Source of the DNA: an uncultured Sphingomonadaceae bacterium
GTDB taxonomy: Bacteria; Pseudomonadota; Alphaproteobacteria; Sphingomonadales; Sphingomonadaceae
Direction: 5' to 3'
NCBI GenBank assembly: GCA_937996655.1
Contig: CALKUK010000014.1
Location: forward strand, 1 to 64,000
Length of the DNA stretch: 64,000 nt
Shown here in pieces: positions 8,313 to 18,083 of the stretch. The position numbers and the translations under genes are program-made. The notes under the pieces were generated by a model, which saw only the letters and a list, made by a program, of their open reading frames with translations, did not search any database and had not been told where the DNA came from. The stretch's first letter is position 1; the number at the start of each line of letters is the position of its first letter.

Positions 8313-9425
8313 ATGACTGCGCGTGTTGGCCTCAACTGTGATATCACCCTGCCCGGGCCCTTGGCGCTCGACGGCGGCGGTGTGCTCGCACCTGTGGATA
8401 TCGCTTATGAAACCTATGGCACCCTCAATGTCGATGCCTCCAACGCGATCCTGCTCTGCCATGCGCTGACCGGGGACCAATATGTTGCGTCCAACCATCC
8501 CGTCACGGGCAAGCCCGGATGGTGGACGCGTATGGTCGGCCCTGGAAAACCCATTGATACAGATCGTTATTTTGTGGTCTGCCCCAATGTCATTGGCAGC
8601 TGCATGGGATCGTCCGGACCGGCCTCGCTGGCAGAGGATGGGCAGCCTTATGGCATGCGTTTTCCTGTCATCACCATCCGCGACATGGTCCGTGCGCAGG
8701 CGATGCTGCTTGATCATCTGGGCATTGGCCGACTTTACGCCGTGGTCGGCGGGTCAATGGGTGGGATGCAGGCAATCACCTGGGCCGCAACCTATCCAAC
8801 GCGTGTGGCCTCGGCCGTCGTCATCGCCTCGACGGCGCGGCATTCGGCGCAGAACATCGCCTTTCACGAGGTCGGCCGCCAGGCCATCATGGCAGACCCC
8901 AATTGGCGGGGCGGGGATTATTATGTCGACGGGAAAGGCCCTGATGCGGGCCTTGCTGTCGCACGCATGGCCGCGCACATCACCTATTTGTCGGAACAGG
9001 GTCTGACGGAAAAATTCGGCCGTCGCCTGCAGAACCGCGATGCCAAGACCTTTGGCTTTGACGCTGATTTTCAGGTGGAAAGCTATCTGCGCCATCAGGG
9101 CTTGAGCTTTACCGACCGGTTCGATGCCAACTCTTACCTCTACATCACCCGCGCGATGGATTATTTTGATCTGGCGGAGGAACATGGCGGGCATCTCGCT
9201 AACGCCTTCCGCGGCGCGGCGACGCGTTTCTGTCTGGTCAGCTTTGATACCGACTGGCTCTACCCGACCAGCGAATCGCGCAACATTGTCCATGCCCTCA
9301 ATGCCAGCGGCGCGCCGGTGAGCTTTGTCGAACTGTCGGCCCCGTTCGGGCATGACAGCTTCCTGCTCGACGTGCCGGATCTCAACCGCGTTGTGGACGG
9401 GTTTCTGAAAGCGGGGGGACAATGA
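8313..9425 (+). CDS. metX: Homoserine O-acyltransferase
   Basis: Alpha/beta-hydrolase that activates homoserine for methionine synthesis. 370 residues. Family motifs include HALTGDQYVAS, CPNVIGSCMGSSGP, the nucleophile elbow GGSMGG with Ser148, and the Asp/His partners in FDTDWLYP and APFGHDSFLLD. I cannot tell from sequence whether acetyl-CoA or succinyl-CoA is used. The stop overlaps the metW start (ATGA). The 250-base divergent spacer upstream holds no SAM riboswitch that I can recognise. Confidence 0.93.
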   Translation: MTARVGLNCDITLPGPLALDGGGVLAPVDIAYETYGTLNVDASNAILLCHALTGDQYVASNHPVTGKPGWWTRMVGPGKPIDTDRYFVVCPNVIGSCMGSSGPASLAEDGQPYGMRFPVITIRDMVRAQAMLLDHLGIGRLYAVVGGSMGGMQAITWAATYPTRVASAVVIASTARHSAQNIAFHEVGRQAIMADPNWRGGDYYVDGKGPDAGLAVARMAAHITYLSEQGLTEKFGRRLQNRDAKTFGFDADFQVESYLRHQGLSFTDRFDANSYLYITRAMDYFDLAEEHGGHLANAFRGAATRFCLVSFDTDWLYPTSESRNIVHALNASGAPVSFVELSAPFGHDSFLLDVPDLNRVVDGFLKAGGQ

Positions 9426-10015
9426 CCGGCCTGCGCCCTGACCTTGCCATCATCGCCCGTGAAGTGGCAGCGGGTACGCGTGTGCTCGACATTGGTTGCG
9501 GGGATGGTGCGCTGATGGCCGCGCTGCGCGATGAAAAGCAGGTCGATGCGCGCGGGATGGAGCTGGACCCGGCGAATGTCGCCGAATGCGTCGCGCGGGG
9601 GCTGTCCGTCATTCAGGGTGACGCCAATATCGACCTTGCCGATTATCCCGAGGGCGCGTTCGATTATGCGATCCTCAGCCAGACCTTGCAGACGACGATG
9701 CGGCCGGATCTTGTGATGCAGCAATTGCTGCGCGTCGGGCGCAAGGCGTTCGTTTCCTTCCCCAATTTCGCGCATTGGCGCGTACGGCTCTCGCTCTTGT
9801 GGGGCGGGCGGATGCCGGTCACGCGGCTGCTGCCCGTTGCCTGGTATGAAACGCCGAACATTCACCATGTGACCGTCGATGATTTCCGGGCGCTGGTGCG
9901 GGATCAGGGCATCAAGGTCGAGGGCGCCTGGTTTTTGAGCGGCGATAAGCTGACCAGCGCGGCAGCGGCCAATTTCCGCGCCGAACATGCGGTGTTTCTG
10001 CTGTCGAGATCCTAG
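9422..10015 (+). CDS. metW: Methionine biosynthesis protein MetW
   Basis: 197-residue SAM-methyltransferase-like fold that supports MetX activity in proteobacteria. The motif I glycine loop VLDIGCGDGAL is near residue 22, followed by family-specific QTLQTTMRPD, SFPNFAHWRVR and NIHHVTVDDF. Overlap with metX by 4 bases and a fixed metX-metW order make the assignment firm. Confidence 0.92.
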   Translation: MTGLRPDLAIIAREVAAGTRVLDIGCGDGALMAALRDEKQVDARGMELDPANVAECVARGLSVIQGDANIDLADYPEGAFDYAILSQTLQTTMRPDLVMQQLLRVGRKAFVSFPNFAHWRVRLSLLWGGRMPVTRLLPVAWYETPNIHHVTVDDFRALVRDQGIKVEGAWFLSGDKLTSAAAANFRAEHAVFLLSRS

Positions 10016-10128
10016 GCTGGCAACACTCTGATGCCGTTGACCCTAAGCTCATACCAAAGCGGAAAGACGGGGCCTCGACAAGCTCAGCCTGATCGGAAGG
10101 GTTGAGCCAGGCGAGGATCGCCGCGCAT

Positions 10129-10650
10129 TTACCCCTTCGTCATCTTGTCCTTTAGGGCCGCCAGTGCCCCAAAGGGTCCGGCTTCCTCTTCGGACAGAAT
10201 GCCGATTTCCTTGATTCGATCCTCGGCTGTGGGGGCGCGGGGATAGGGGTCGAGCGCGAGGCCGAGCGTCTGGGCGACCGCCTCTCCAAGATCGATGCCT
10301 TGGCCGTCATGCTCCATCACGTCGCAATCTTCGGCATCGAGCTCAAGCTCTTCAGACACAGGCGTCGCGTCGGGCGCGACAAAGCGGATGGTGAAGGGCT
10401 GATCGATCGTGGCGGGCACCGGTTCTCCGGTAATGACGCAGGACTGGACCGCCTTGGCCTTCATTTGGCCTTTGGCCTCAATGCCGGCCGCAACGGGGTG
10501 GAAGGAGGCCGTCGCCGAGAGGGCGTCTAGTGACTGGAGCGCAAACCGCGTGGCGAGGGCGGCCCGCTCTGCGGCATCGGCTTCTATCTCGACCTGCCGG
10601 TCAATCCCCAGCGCATCGAGGCGCCAGATGCGGGAAAATTCCGGGTTCAT
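10129..10650 (-). CDS. DUF177 (YceD) family protein
   Basis: 173-residue acidic protein of the YceD/DUF177 family, linked in other organisms to 23S rRNA metabolism and usually found near rpmF. Visible family features are a single Cys in SCVITGEPVP (the second cysteine of the usual pair is absent) and the acidic segment LDAEDCDVMEHDGQGIDLGEAV. Its start overlaps the stop of the upstream chaperone gene (ATGA). The cytochrome-chaperone/DUF177 pair is an alphaproteobacterial neighbourhood. Confidence 0.85.
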   Translation of the reverse strand: MNPEFSRIWRLDALGIDRQVEIEADAAERAALATRFALQSLDALSATASFHPVAAGIEAKGQMKAKAVQSCVITGEPVPATIDQPFTIRFVAPDATPVSEELELDAEDCDVMEHDGQGIDLGEAVAQTLGLALDPYPRAPTAEDRIKEIGILSEEEAGPFGALAALKDKMTKG

Positions 10651-11168
10651 GCGATCTGCCCTGCCAAAAAGGCCTCATCGGCAAGGTGAGTCAGCCTGTC
10701 CCAATAGTGGCGCAGCCGTGTGGCGGTAAAGGCCAGCGGGGCATCGCCCGGATGCTCCCCCCGATAGAGGTTGCGCACCAGCGCCTCTTCCAGCCCATCG
10801 CCCTCAAGCCCGTCACGATAGGCGGCAATCCGCCCGCCCAGTGACGCCATCATCTTGCCGATATGCTTGCCGACAACAAGGTCACCCATGCCTTCCTGCC
10901 GCAGCTGACCGTCCATATCATCGACGAACACTTCGGTCAGCATAACAGCACCGCGTTTCCCGCTCTCGCCACTCCGGTCGAGCCGCAGGATGGCAAGCGC
11001 CGTCAACGCTGCGACCATTTCAAAGCGGTGGTCAACAGTATCGGGCAGTTTTCCGTCCAGATACCAGACAGGGTTCCGGGCCTCGGCCACGACGGCATTG
11101 TACAGCGGGATGAGCGCTTCGCGCCCTTCATCCCTTGCGAAAATCTTCTTCAAAAAACTGAATGCCAT
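10647..11168 (-). CDS. Ubiquinol-cytochrome c chaperone family protein
   Basis: About 173 residues, similar to the UQCC1/CBP3 family needed to assemble cytochrome bc1. Family-like segments include YNAVVAEARNPVWYL, DTVDHRFEMVAALTAL, MLTEVFVDDMDGQLRQEGMGDLVVGKHIGKMM and the C-terminal helices. The ATG at 11168 begins MAFSFLKKIF. An in-frame codon 15 residues upstream would add only a short, unrelated tail. It is divergent from bamE and overlaps DUF177 downstream. Confidence 0.85.
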   Translation of the reverse strand: MAFSFLKKIFARDEGREALIPLYNAVVAEARNPVWYLDGKLPDTVDHRFEMVAALTALAILRLDRSGESGKRGAVMLTEVFVDDMDGQLRQEGMGDLVVGKHIGKMMASLGGRIAAYRDGLEGDGLEEALVRNLYRGEHPGDAPLAFTATRLRHYWDRLTHLADEAFLAGQIA

Positions 11169-11273
11169 GCGGCAAATGTCCTGACCGGCTTGTTGTTCTT
11201 GTGTCCCCGGCATATTGGGGGTTCCGGCCCGTTCAGCAAGGGGTCAGATGGCGTAATGGAAAGGTCCCCGTGT

Positions 11274-11744
11274 ATGAACCGCAAACTCGCAACTGCTGTG
11301 GCGCTGACAGTCGTTCTGCTGTCCTCCTCCGCATGCACGCGTATCCGGGGCCATCAGGGCTTTGTATCCGATGCGTCGCTGATCGATTCGATCCAGGCAG
11401 GCGTGGACAATCGTGATTCGGTGGAAAAGACGCTCGGCCGTCCGACCTGGATCAGCGAATTTGGCCAGAAAGACTATTATTATTTCGCTCGTGAAACGCG
11501 CCAATACGCGTTCAACCTGCCCAAATCGTCCAACCAGCTGGTTCTGCGCGTCCGTTTTGACGACGCGGGCAATGTGGTGGCCGTGGACCGCCGTGCAGGC
11601 GAACAGATTGCCAGCATCCGCCCGTCCAGCAGCAAAACGCCGACCCTCGGCCGGGATCGCAGCTTCCTCGAAGAGCTGTTCGGCAATATCGGCTCAGTCG
11701 GTGCCGTCGGCGAATCGGCTGGGACGGCAGACAACCCGAACTGA
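11274..11744 (+). CDS. bamE: Outer membrane protein assembly factor BamE (SmpA/OmlA lipoprotein)
   Basis: Lipoprotein subunit of the BAM machine that inserts outer-membrane beta-barrels. 156 residues. The signal peptide MNRKLATAVALTVVLLSSSAC ends in a lipobox with Cys21. The SmpA/OmlA fold is visible in QAGVDNRDSVEKTLGRPTW, FGQKDYYYFARETRQYAF and the hydrophobic strand LVLRVRFDDAGNVVAV. The C-terminal tail is low complexity. It is divergent from the cytochrome chaperone gene. Confidence 0.9.
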   Translation: MNRKLATAVALTVVLLSSSACTRIRGHQGFVSDASLIDSIQAGVDNRDSVEKTLGRPTWISEFGQKDYYYFARETRQYAFNLPKSSNQLVLRVRFDDAGNVVAVDRRAGEQIASIRPSSSKTPTLGRDRSFLEELFGNIGSVGAVGESAGTADNPN

Positions 11745-11770
11745 TTTTTTCGTAGCGAGCGCTCTTAGCC

Positions 11771-11881
11771 CGTTTGGGCTGAGCCTGTCGAAGCCCCGTC
11801 CTGCTTTTGCGTCTTTCCCGAAAGCAATAGACCGGTCGTTGACCTTCGGTCGCCTCCGGCTCGACAAGCTCAGGACAAACG
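11771..11881. repeat. Dispersed palindromic intergenic repeat (about 110 bp)
   Basis: The ends are inverted copies: CGTTTGGGCTGAGCCTGTCG (from 11771) and, reading back from 11881, CGTTTGTCCTGAGCTTGTCG. It fills the gap between the convergent bamE and maeB genes. A 13-base core, TCGACAAGCTCAG, recurs at about 10075-10087 after metW, so the core is present at least twice in the window. It may also stop transcription. Confidence 0.7.
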
Positions 11882-11898
11882 ATATGTTTTGAAATGAC

Positions 11899-14157
11899 CT
11901 AGCGCGCGATACCGCTTGCGGCGAGCACAGCCAGAGTGACCAGTTCTGACGCGGTGGACACCATCGGCGCCACCTGAACCGGCTTTTCCATCCCGACAAG
12001 GATCGGGCCGATCATCGAATCGCCGCCCAATTCCCGCAGCAGCTTTGCCGATAAATTGGCCGACTGCAGCCCCGGCATGACCAGCACATTGGCAGGTCCC
12101 GACAGGCGGCTGAACGGATAGGCCGCCGCCAGACGCGGGTTGAGCGCCACGTCGGGCGACATTTCGCCTTCAAATTCAAAGGTCACGCCCCGTGTTTCGA
12201 GGATCGCCACGGCTTCGCGGATCGGCTCCAGCCAATTGCCCGGCGGGTTGCCGAAATTGGAATAGGACAGGAAGGCCACGCGCGGCTCATGCCCCATGCG
12301 ACGGGCAAAGGCGGCGGTCGCTTCGGCAATATCGGCCAGTTCGGTCGATGTGGGGCGCTCATTGACTGTGGTGTCGGCCATAAACACCGTGTGGTGTTGC
12401 CCGACAACGATGTGGATGCCGAGCGGCGTAGTGCCTTCGGTGCTGTCCAGCACGCGGCGGACTTCGCGCATCGTCTGGGCAAAGCCGCGCGTCACGCCCG
12501 TGATCATCGCATCGGCTTCCCCCATCTTCAGCAGGAGCGAGGCGAAGATGTTGCGGTCCTGATTGACAAGCCGTTCGCATTCCCGGCGCAGATAGCCGCG
12601 ACGCTGAAGACGTTCATACAGCGTGTCGACCATCTTGGGGACGAGCGGTGAGATGCGGCTGTTGTGCAGTTCAAACCCGTCCGGATCGACGCCAAGTGCG
12701 GCGAGCTTGTCACGGACATCATCGCGCCCGACGAGGATCGGCGTGCCACAGCCGCCTTCCTTAAAGGCAATGGCGGCACGCAGCACGACTTCTTCTTCGG
12801 CTTCGGCAAAGACCACGCGCTTGGGGTGCGCGCGGGCGCTTTCATAGGCCATGGTGAGGACCGAGGTGGTCGGGTTCAAACGTGCGCGCAGGCTGGTGCG
12901 ATACTCATCCATGTCGAGGATCGGCTTGGTCGCGACGCCCGAATCCATGGCGGCTTGTGCAACGGCGGCCGGCACGATTTCCATCAGGCGTGGGTCAAAC
13001 GGGGCCGGGATGATATAGTCCGTCCCAAAGCTGGGCGTGGAGCCGCCATAGGCTGCGGCCACTTCTTCCGGTACCTGCTGACGTGCCAGTTCGGCCAGTG
13101 CGCGGGCTGCGGCAATCTTCATTTCCTCATTGATCGCGGTGGCTCGCACGTCGAGCGCGCCGCGGAAGATGAAGGGGAAGCCGAGCACATTGTTGACCTG
13201 GTTTGGATAGTCCGACCGCCCTGTTGCCACGATGGCATCTGGGCGGGCTGCCTTGGCTTCGGGTGGGGTAATTTCCGGATTTGGGTTGGCCATCGCGAAA
13301 ATGACCGGGTTGGGGGCCATCGTTTTTACCATCTCCGCCGTGACGGCGCCTTTGACCGACAAGCCGAGGAAAACGTCGGCGCCGTCCAGCGCTTCGGCCA
13401 GGGTGCGGCGGTCCGTCTTGACGGCATGAGCCGATTTCCACTGGTTCATGCCTTCGGTGCGGCCCTGATAGATGACGCCCTTGGAATCGCACATGGTGAC
13501 ATTGTCATGCGGCACACCGACGGCTTTGATCAGCTCGGTGCAGGCGATGGAGGCGGCGCCGGCGCCATTGACGACGACGCGCACTTCCTTGGCATCCTTC
13601 CCGGTCAGGAACAGCGCATTGATCAGGCCAGCCACAGCGATGATCGCGGTGCCATGCTGGTCATCATGCATGACCGGAATGTTCATCCGCTCTTTCAGCG
13701 CCTGTTCAATGATGAAGCATTCGGGGGCCGCAATGTCTTCCAAATTGATGCCGCCAAAGCTCGGCTCCATCAGCGCGACGGCATTGATGAAGGCTTCGGG
13801 ATCTTCGGTCGCCAGCTCAATATCGATCGAGTCCACGTCGGCAAAGCGCTTGAAAAGGACGGCCTTGCCTTCCATCACCGGCTTGGAGGCGAGCGCGCCG
13901 AGATTGCCCATGCCGAGAATGGCGGTGCCGTTGGAGATGACAGCGACGAGGTTGCCCTTGGCGGTATAGTCATAGGCGGTGGCGGGATCATCGGCGATGG
14001 CCTGCACAGGCACTGCCACACCCGGGGAATAAGCAAGGCTCAGATCGCGCTGGGTTGCCATTGGCTTGGAGGCCACGATTTCGATTTTGCCGGGGCGTCC
14101 CGCCGCATGATAGTGAAGTGCCTCACGATCCGAAAACTGAACTTTTGACTCGCTCAT
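11899..14157 (-). CDS. maeB: NADP-dependent malic enzyme with C-terminal phosphotransacetylase-like domain
   Basis: Oxidative decarboxylation of malate to pyruvate. About 752 residues, the long MaeB architecture. The N-terminal malic domain has LAYSPGVAVPV, ALMEPSFGGINLEDI and VMHDDQHGTAI. The NAD(P)-binding domain has VVNGAGAASIA and FAMANPNPEI. From about residue 430 a phosphotransacetylase-like domain follows, with VFAEAEEEVVLRAA, RGFAQTMREV and LVMPGLQSANLSAKLL. In known MaeB proteins this domain regulates the enzyme by binding acetyl-CoA and does not catalyse acetyl transfer. Start at the ATG at 14157; it is divergent from mutS. Confidence 0.93.
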   Translation of the reverse strand: MSESKVQFSDREALHYHAAGRPGKIEIVASKPMATQRDLSLAYSPGVAVPVQAIADDPATAYDYTAKGNLVAVISNGTAILGMGNLGALASKPVMEGKAVLFKRFADVDSIDIELATEDPEAFINAVALMEPSFGGINLEDIAAPECFIIEQALKERMNIPVMHDDQHGTAIIAVAGLINALFLTGKDAKEVRVVVNGAGAASIACTELIKAVGVPHDNVTMCDSKGVIYQGRTEGMNQWKSAHAVKTDRRTLAEALDGADVFLGLSVKGAVTAEMVKTMAPNPVIFAMANPNPEITPPEAKAARPDAIVATGRSDYPNQVNNVLGFPFIFRGALDVRATAINEEMKIAAARALAELARQQVPEEVAAAYGGSTPSFGTDYIIPAPFDPRLMEIVPAAVAQAAMDSGVATKPILDMDEYRTSLRARLNPTTSVLTMAYESARAHPKRVVFAEAEEEVVLRAAIAFKEGGCGTPILVGRDDVRDKLAALGVDPDGFELHNSRISPLVPKMVDTLYERLQRRGYLRRECERLVNQDRNIFASLLLKMGEADAMITGVTRGFAQTMREVRRVLDSTEGTTPLGIHIVVGQHHTVFMADTTVNERPTSTELADIAEATAAFARRMGHEPRVAFLSYSNFGNPPGNWLEPIREAVAILETRGVTFEFEGEMSPDVALNPRLAAAYPFSRLSGPANVLVMPGLQSANLSAKLLRELGGDSMIGPILVGMEKPVQVAPMVSTASELVTLAVLAASGIAR

Positions 14158-14266
14158 AAATGACCCCTCTGCTCGACCCCGATGATTTCCACAGCCGCTT
14201 AAGCTGATATTGCCCTCGCGGGAAGCCGGGATTGCGCCCGACCAAGAAACCGTTATCGCCAAGCAC

Positions 14267-16867
14267 ATGGTCGACGCAGGCTCAACGACAACTACGCCCA
14301 TGATGGCTCAATATCTGGCGCTCAAGGCAGAGGCTGACGGCTGCCTGCTCTTCTACCGTATGGGTGATTTTTTTGAGCTGTTCTTCGAGGATGCGAAGGC
14401 GGCAGCAGCAGCGCTCGACATCGCACTTACCGCGCGGGGGGAGCATGCCGGTCAGCCTGTGCCAATGTGCGGCGTGCCGGTCCATGCCGCCGAAGGCTAT
14501 CTCGCCCGGCTGATCAAGGCGGGCTTCCGCGTCGCCATTGCCGAACAGATTGAAACACCGGCTGAGGCCAAGGCGCGTGGGTCCAAATCTTTGGTGGCGC
14601 GCGGCATCGTCCGGGTCGTGACGGCAGGCACGCTGACGGAAGAGGCGTTGCTCGAAGCGCGCAGTGCGAACTGGTTGGCCGCAATCGCCCCTGTGGGGGA
14701 TGTGATCGGGCTGGCCTCTGCCGATATTTCGACGGGGCGGTTTGAACTGTGTGAGATTGACGCGGGCGGCCTGGATGCAGAGCTGGCGCGCCTGTCCCCG
14801 TCGGAACTGGTGGCACCGGAAGCCCTAACCGACGGGGCGGCGGTGCGGCCGCGCGCGGAATTTACACCGCAAGAAGGAGAGCGCCGCCTAAAGGCGTTGT
14901 TCGGCGTCTCGACGCTCGACGGCTTCGGGTCCTTCACCAAGGCGGAGCTCGCGGCCTGTGCGGGCCTGCTCGCCTATCTGGACCATGTCGGCAAAGGCAA
15001 TCTGCCATTCCTCTCCCCACCCGTCCGGCTGCAATCGAGCGATCACATGCTCATCGATGCCGCGACGCGGGAAAGTCTGGAGCTGGTCCGCTCCACCAGT
15101 GGTGCGCGTGGCGGGAGCCTTCTTGACGCCATTGACCGGACGGTGACGGGTGCGGGCGCGCGTCTGTTGGCGGCGGATATTTCTGCGCCCTTGATGGACG
15201 TGCGCACCATTGAGGACCGGCTCGATCTCGTGTCCTGGTTTGTCGATAGTGGCAGCGCGCGGGAGGCGATGCGCGCCAATTTACGGGCGCTGCCTGATAT
15301 TGGCCGTGCGCTGGGTCGGCTGGCGGCCGGCCGGGGCGGCCCGCGCGATCTGGGCATGTTGCGCGACGGTTTGGGCGAAGCGCGGATGATGCGCGAACGG
15401 CTGGCGCGCGGTAGTGATGTCCCGCCGCTGATGGCGGCACTCTTGCCCGCACTCGACGGTCATGGCGCGCTGGTCGATAAATTGTCGCGCGCGCTGGTGC
15501 CTCATCTACCGCTGGATGCAGCCCAAGGCGGCTATGTCGCCGAAGGTTATGACGCCGCCTTGGATGAACTGCGCAGCATGGGCGGCGACGGCCGCCGTGC
15601 CATGGCAGCGCTCGAGGCGCGCTACCGGGATCAGACCGGCATTTCGGGCCTGAAGATCAAGCACAATAATGTCCTTGGCTATCATATCGAAGTGTCCGCC
15701 CGAAATGCCGATGCGCTGATGGCGGCAGACTCCGGCTTCACCCATCGTCAGACGCTGGCCGGCGTGGTGCGCTTCAACGCGCCGGAACTGCACGAGCTTG
15801 CGCTCAAGGTCACGCAGGCCGGGGCCCATGCGCTCGCCGCCGAAGCGGCACATCTGGAAGAGTTGACCGAGCTAGCCCTTGCCCGGTCGCGGGGGATTGC
15901 AGTGACGGCCGAGGCTTTGGCGCGCTTTGACGTTGCCTCCGCCCTTGCTGAACGCGCCATTGAGGGCCATTGGGCGCGCCCCGCCTTTGCCCCAGATGCG
16001 CGGTTCGATGTGGTGGGTGGCCGTCATCCGGTCGTTGAAACCGCGATCACGAAAGACGGCGGGCGCTTTGTCGCCAATGATTGCCGGTTGGTGCCCAATT
16101 CCCGCCTGTGGCTGGTGACAGGCCCCAATATGGGCGGCAAATCCACCTTTTTGCGACAGAATGCGCTGATTGCGGTGTTGGCGCAGGCGGGATGCTTTGT
16201 CCCGGCCACGTCTGCCACGCTCGGTCTGGTCGACCGGCTGTTCAGCCGGGTCGGCGCTGCAGACAATCTGGCGCGGGGCCGCTCCACCTTCATGGTGGAG
16301 ATGGTGGAGACGGCAGCGATCCTCTCTCAGGCGACGGAGCGCAGCTTCATCATCTTGGACGAAGTGGGCCGGGGCACGTCCACCTATGATGGCCTCGCCA
16401 TTGCCTGGGCGGTGGTGGAATCCGTGCATGAAGTGAACCGCGCCCGATGCCTGTTCGCCACCCATTATCATGAGCTGACGCGGCTGGCGGAAAAGCTGCC
16501 TGCGCTATCGCTCCACCATGTCCGCGCGCGGGAATATCGGGGGGACCTCGTCCTGCTGCATGAATTGGGGGAGGGTCCGGCGGACCGGAGCTACGGCATC
16601 GCGGTGGCAAGGTTGGCGGGGCTTCCGCCCAAGGTTTTGGCGCGGGCCAAGTCTGTGCTCGACAAGCTGGAGGCCGGCCGTGATGCTACGGGGGGCTTAG
16701 CCGCCGGGCTGGATGATCTGCCGTTGTTTGCGGCCACCAAGGTGGAAGAGGTCCGTGATCCGCTGCGCGATGCGCTGACCAAATTGGATATTGACGGCCT
16801 CAGCCCCCGCGACGCGCTGGATGAACTTTATGCGCTCAGGCGGATTCTGATTGAGGATAAAGGTTGA
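14267..16867 (+). CDS. mutS: DNA mismatch repair protein MutS
   Basis: Mismatch-recognition ATPase, about 866 residues. The N-terminal mismatch-binding motif FYRMGDFFELFFEDA contains the intercalating phenylalanine and glutamate. The ATPase core shows Walker A GPNMGGKST, Walker B IILDEVGRGTSTYDG and the H-loop FATHYHELT. The ATG at 14267 gives a 10-residue lead before TPMMAQYLALK. A second ATG at 14300 is possible, and a TTG at 14210 is less likely. The 3' end overlaps the convergent hydroxylase gene by 32 bases. Confidence 0.95.
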   Translation: MVDAGSTTTTPMMAQYLALKAEADGCLLFYRMGDFFELFFEDAKAAAAALDIALTARGEHAGQPVPMCGVPVHAAEGYLARLIKAGFRVAIAEQIETPAEAKARGSKSLVARGIVRVVTAGTLTEEALLEARSANWLAAIAPVGDVIGLASADISTGRFELCEIDAGGLDAELARLSPSELVAPEALTDGAAVRPRAEFTPQEGERRLKALFGVSTLDGFGSFTKAELAACAGLLAYLDHVGKGNLPFLSPPVRLQSSDHMLIDAATRESLELVRSTSGARGGSLLDAIDRTVTGAGARLLAADISAPLMDVRTIEDRLDLVSWFVDSGSAREAMRANLRALPDIGRALGRLAAGRGGPRDLGMLRDGLGEARMMRERLARGSDVPPLMAALLPALDGHGALVDKLSRALVPHLPLDAAQGGYVAEGYDAALDELRSMGGDGRRAMAALEARYRDQTGISGLKIKHNNVLGYHIEVSARNADALMAADSGFTHRQTLAGVVRFNAPELHELALKVTQAGAHALAAEAAHLEELTELALARSRGIAVTAEALARFDVASALAERAIEGHWARPAFAPDARFDVVGGRHPVVETAITKDGGRFVANDCRLVPNSRLWLVTGPNMGGKSTFLRQNALIAVLAQAGCFVPATSATLGLVDRLFSRVGAADNLARGRSTFMVEMVETAAILSQATERSFIILDEVGRGTSTYDGLAIAWAVVESVHEVNRARCLFATHYHELTRLAEKLPALSLHHVRAREYRGDLVLLHELGEGPADRSYGIAVARLAGLPPKVLARAKSVLDKLEAGRDATGGLAAGLDDLPLFAATKVEEVRDPLRDALTKLDIDGLSPRDALDELYALRRILIEDKG

Positions 16868-18005
16868 CCGCTTCGTAGAGCGCGGTGAGCGCTTTGACTT
16901 CGTCCGCGCTCAGTTCTGGCCGCCAGATTTCAAACAACAAGATCACGCGGACCTCATCGCTGTCATTCCAGGCTTCATGCTCGACGCTGTCGTCAAAGAT
17001 CAGCACTTTGCCTTCCTCGACGGTGCGTGTGTGATTGCCGACGCGCAGGCGGCACTTGTCCGGCACGATCAGCGGTAAATGGCAGATCAGCCGCGTGTTG
17101 AGCATCCCATTGTGCGGCGGGATGTGGGTGTGCGGCTCCAGTATTGAAAACAGCGCCATGGGGGACCGTGCCCGGATCCGAGGAAGGGGCACCTTCGCCA
17201 GTGCCGAAGAAGTGACGGGGCAACGCTCCGTATTTGGTTCAACGGGTCTGCCGTCCTGAAAGAAATGATAGGCGCTCCAACGCGAATCTCCCAGCAGTGC
17301 ATGGCCGCGATTGGGACGCTTGGGGTCGGCTTGAACATAAGGGGCAATCCCGGCTTGGCCCGCAAGTGCGGCTGCCGCTTCGTTTCGAATGGTCGGGAAA
17401 GCGGCTTCGAGCGCAGGTGCCCAGTCGAATTCCGCTGTGTCGTAAAAGGCGACCTGCGGCAGACCGGGATAATAAAAGCTGCTGGGCTGCTGAAGCTGAA
17501 CCTCTTGCCGCCCCGCCAAAATACCCAGCGATTCTGTAAAACGCGGATTCAAGCGATCAAGGTCCAGGCCTGTGGCATGGACCGTGTTTTGGAGATGAAG
17601 CTCAAACCGGCCATTGGCCTGTTGCAGGGCCTGCTCGGCAATTTGCAGTCGTCTTGCGATCTGCGGCGGCAAGGGTCCAGCCATTGATGCGGTGCGCAAC
17701 GCTGCGCTATACCACCCCGATGCCGCTCGATCATCTCCGGCGCGGAGAAATTGGTCGCCCCGCATGACGAGGGCAAGAACGTCACGAGAATCAGTTGCGA
17801 GAATTTGGTCGAGGGCACTCGTGAGCGAGGCGTCATCGCCTGCCATCTCGCACGCATGCGCCATGAATGCCCAGAGTTGGGGTGTTGCTCTGCCCGCAGA
17901 GATAATTGTCTGAAATGCGCTTTTCGCCTCAGGTCCATCACCCCGATTCAGGGCATCGACACCTTGCTGCGCCAAAGTTTCGAGGTTTATCTGTGATCCT
18001 GTCAT
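16836..18005 (-). CDS. TPR-containing aspartyl/asparaginyl beta-hydroxylase family protein
   Basis: 389 residues. The N-terminal 130 residues are TPR-like helical pairs (LAQQGVDALNRGDGPEAKSAF and following). The C-terminal half is an Asp/Asn hydroxylase domain (double-stranded beta-helix, Fe(II)/2-oxoglutarate type) with HTHIPPHNGMLNTRL, ICHLPLIVPDKCRLRVGN and FDDSVEHEAWN, which carry the histidines expected for metal binding and the arginine for the co-substrate. The target is unknown. Related bacterial proteins hydroxylate lipids or proteins. It is divergent from glnD with a 78-base spacer. Confidence 0.83.
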   Translation of the reverse strand: MTGSQINLETLAQQGVDALNRGDGPEAKSAFQTIISAGRATPQLWAFMAHACEMAGDDASLTSALDQILATDSRDVLALVMRGDQFLRAGDDRAASGWYSAALRTASMAGPLPPQIARRLQIAEQALQQANGRFELHLQNTVHATGLDLDRLNPRFTESLGILAGRQEVQLQQPSSFYYPGLPQVAFYDTAEFDWAPALEAAFPTIRNEAAAALAGQAGIAPYVQADPKRPNRGHALLGDSRWSAYHFFQDGRPVEPNTERCPVTSSALAKVPLPRIRARSPMALFSILEPHTHIPPHNGMLNTRLICHLPLIVPDKCRLRVGNHTRTVEEGKVLIFDDSVEHEAWNDSDEVRVILLFEIWRPELSADEVKALTALYEAVNLYPQSESA

Positions 18006-18083
18006 GGCTGAACCATAGGCTCGTTGATAATAGGTGCCAATCGTCCTTGTGCCGCACGCTGCGAATGCGCATATCCGGCGGCC

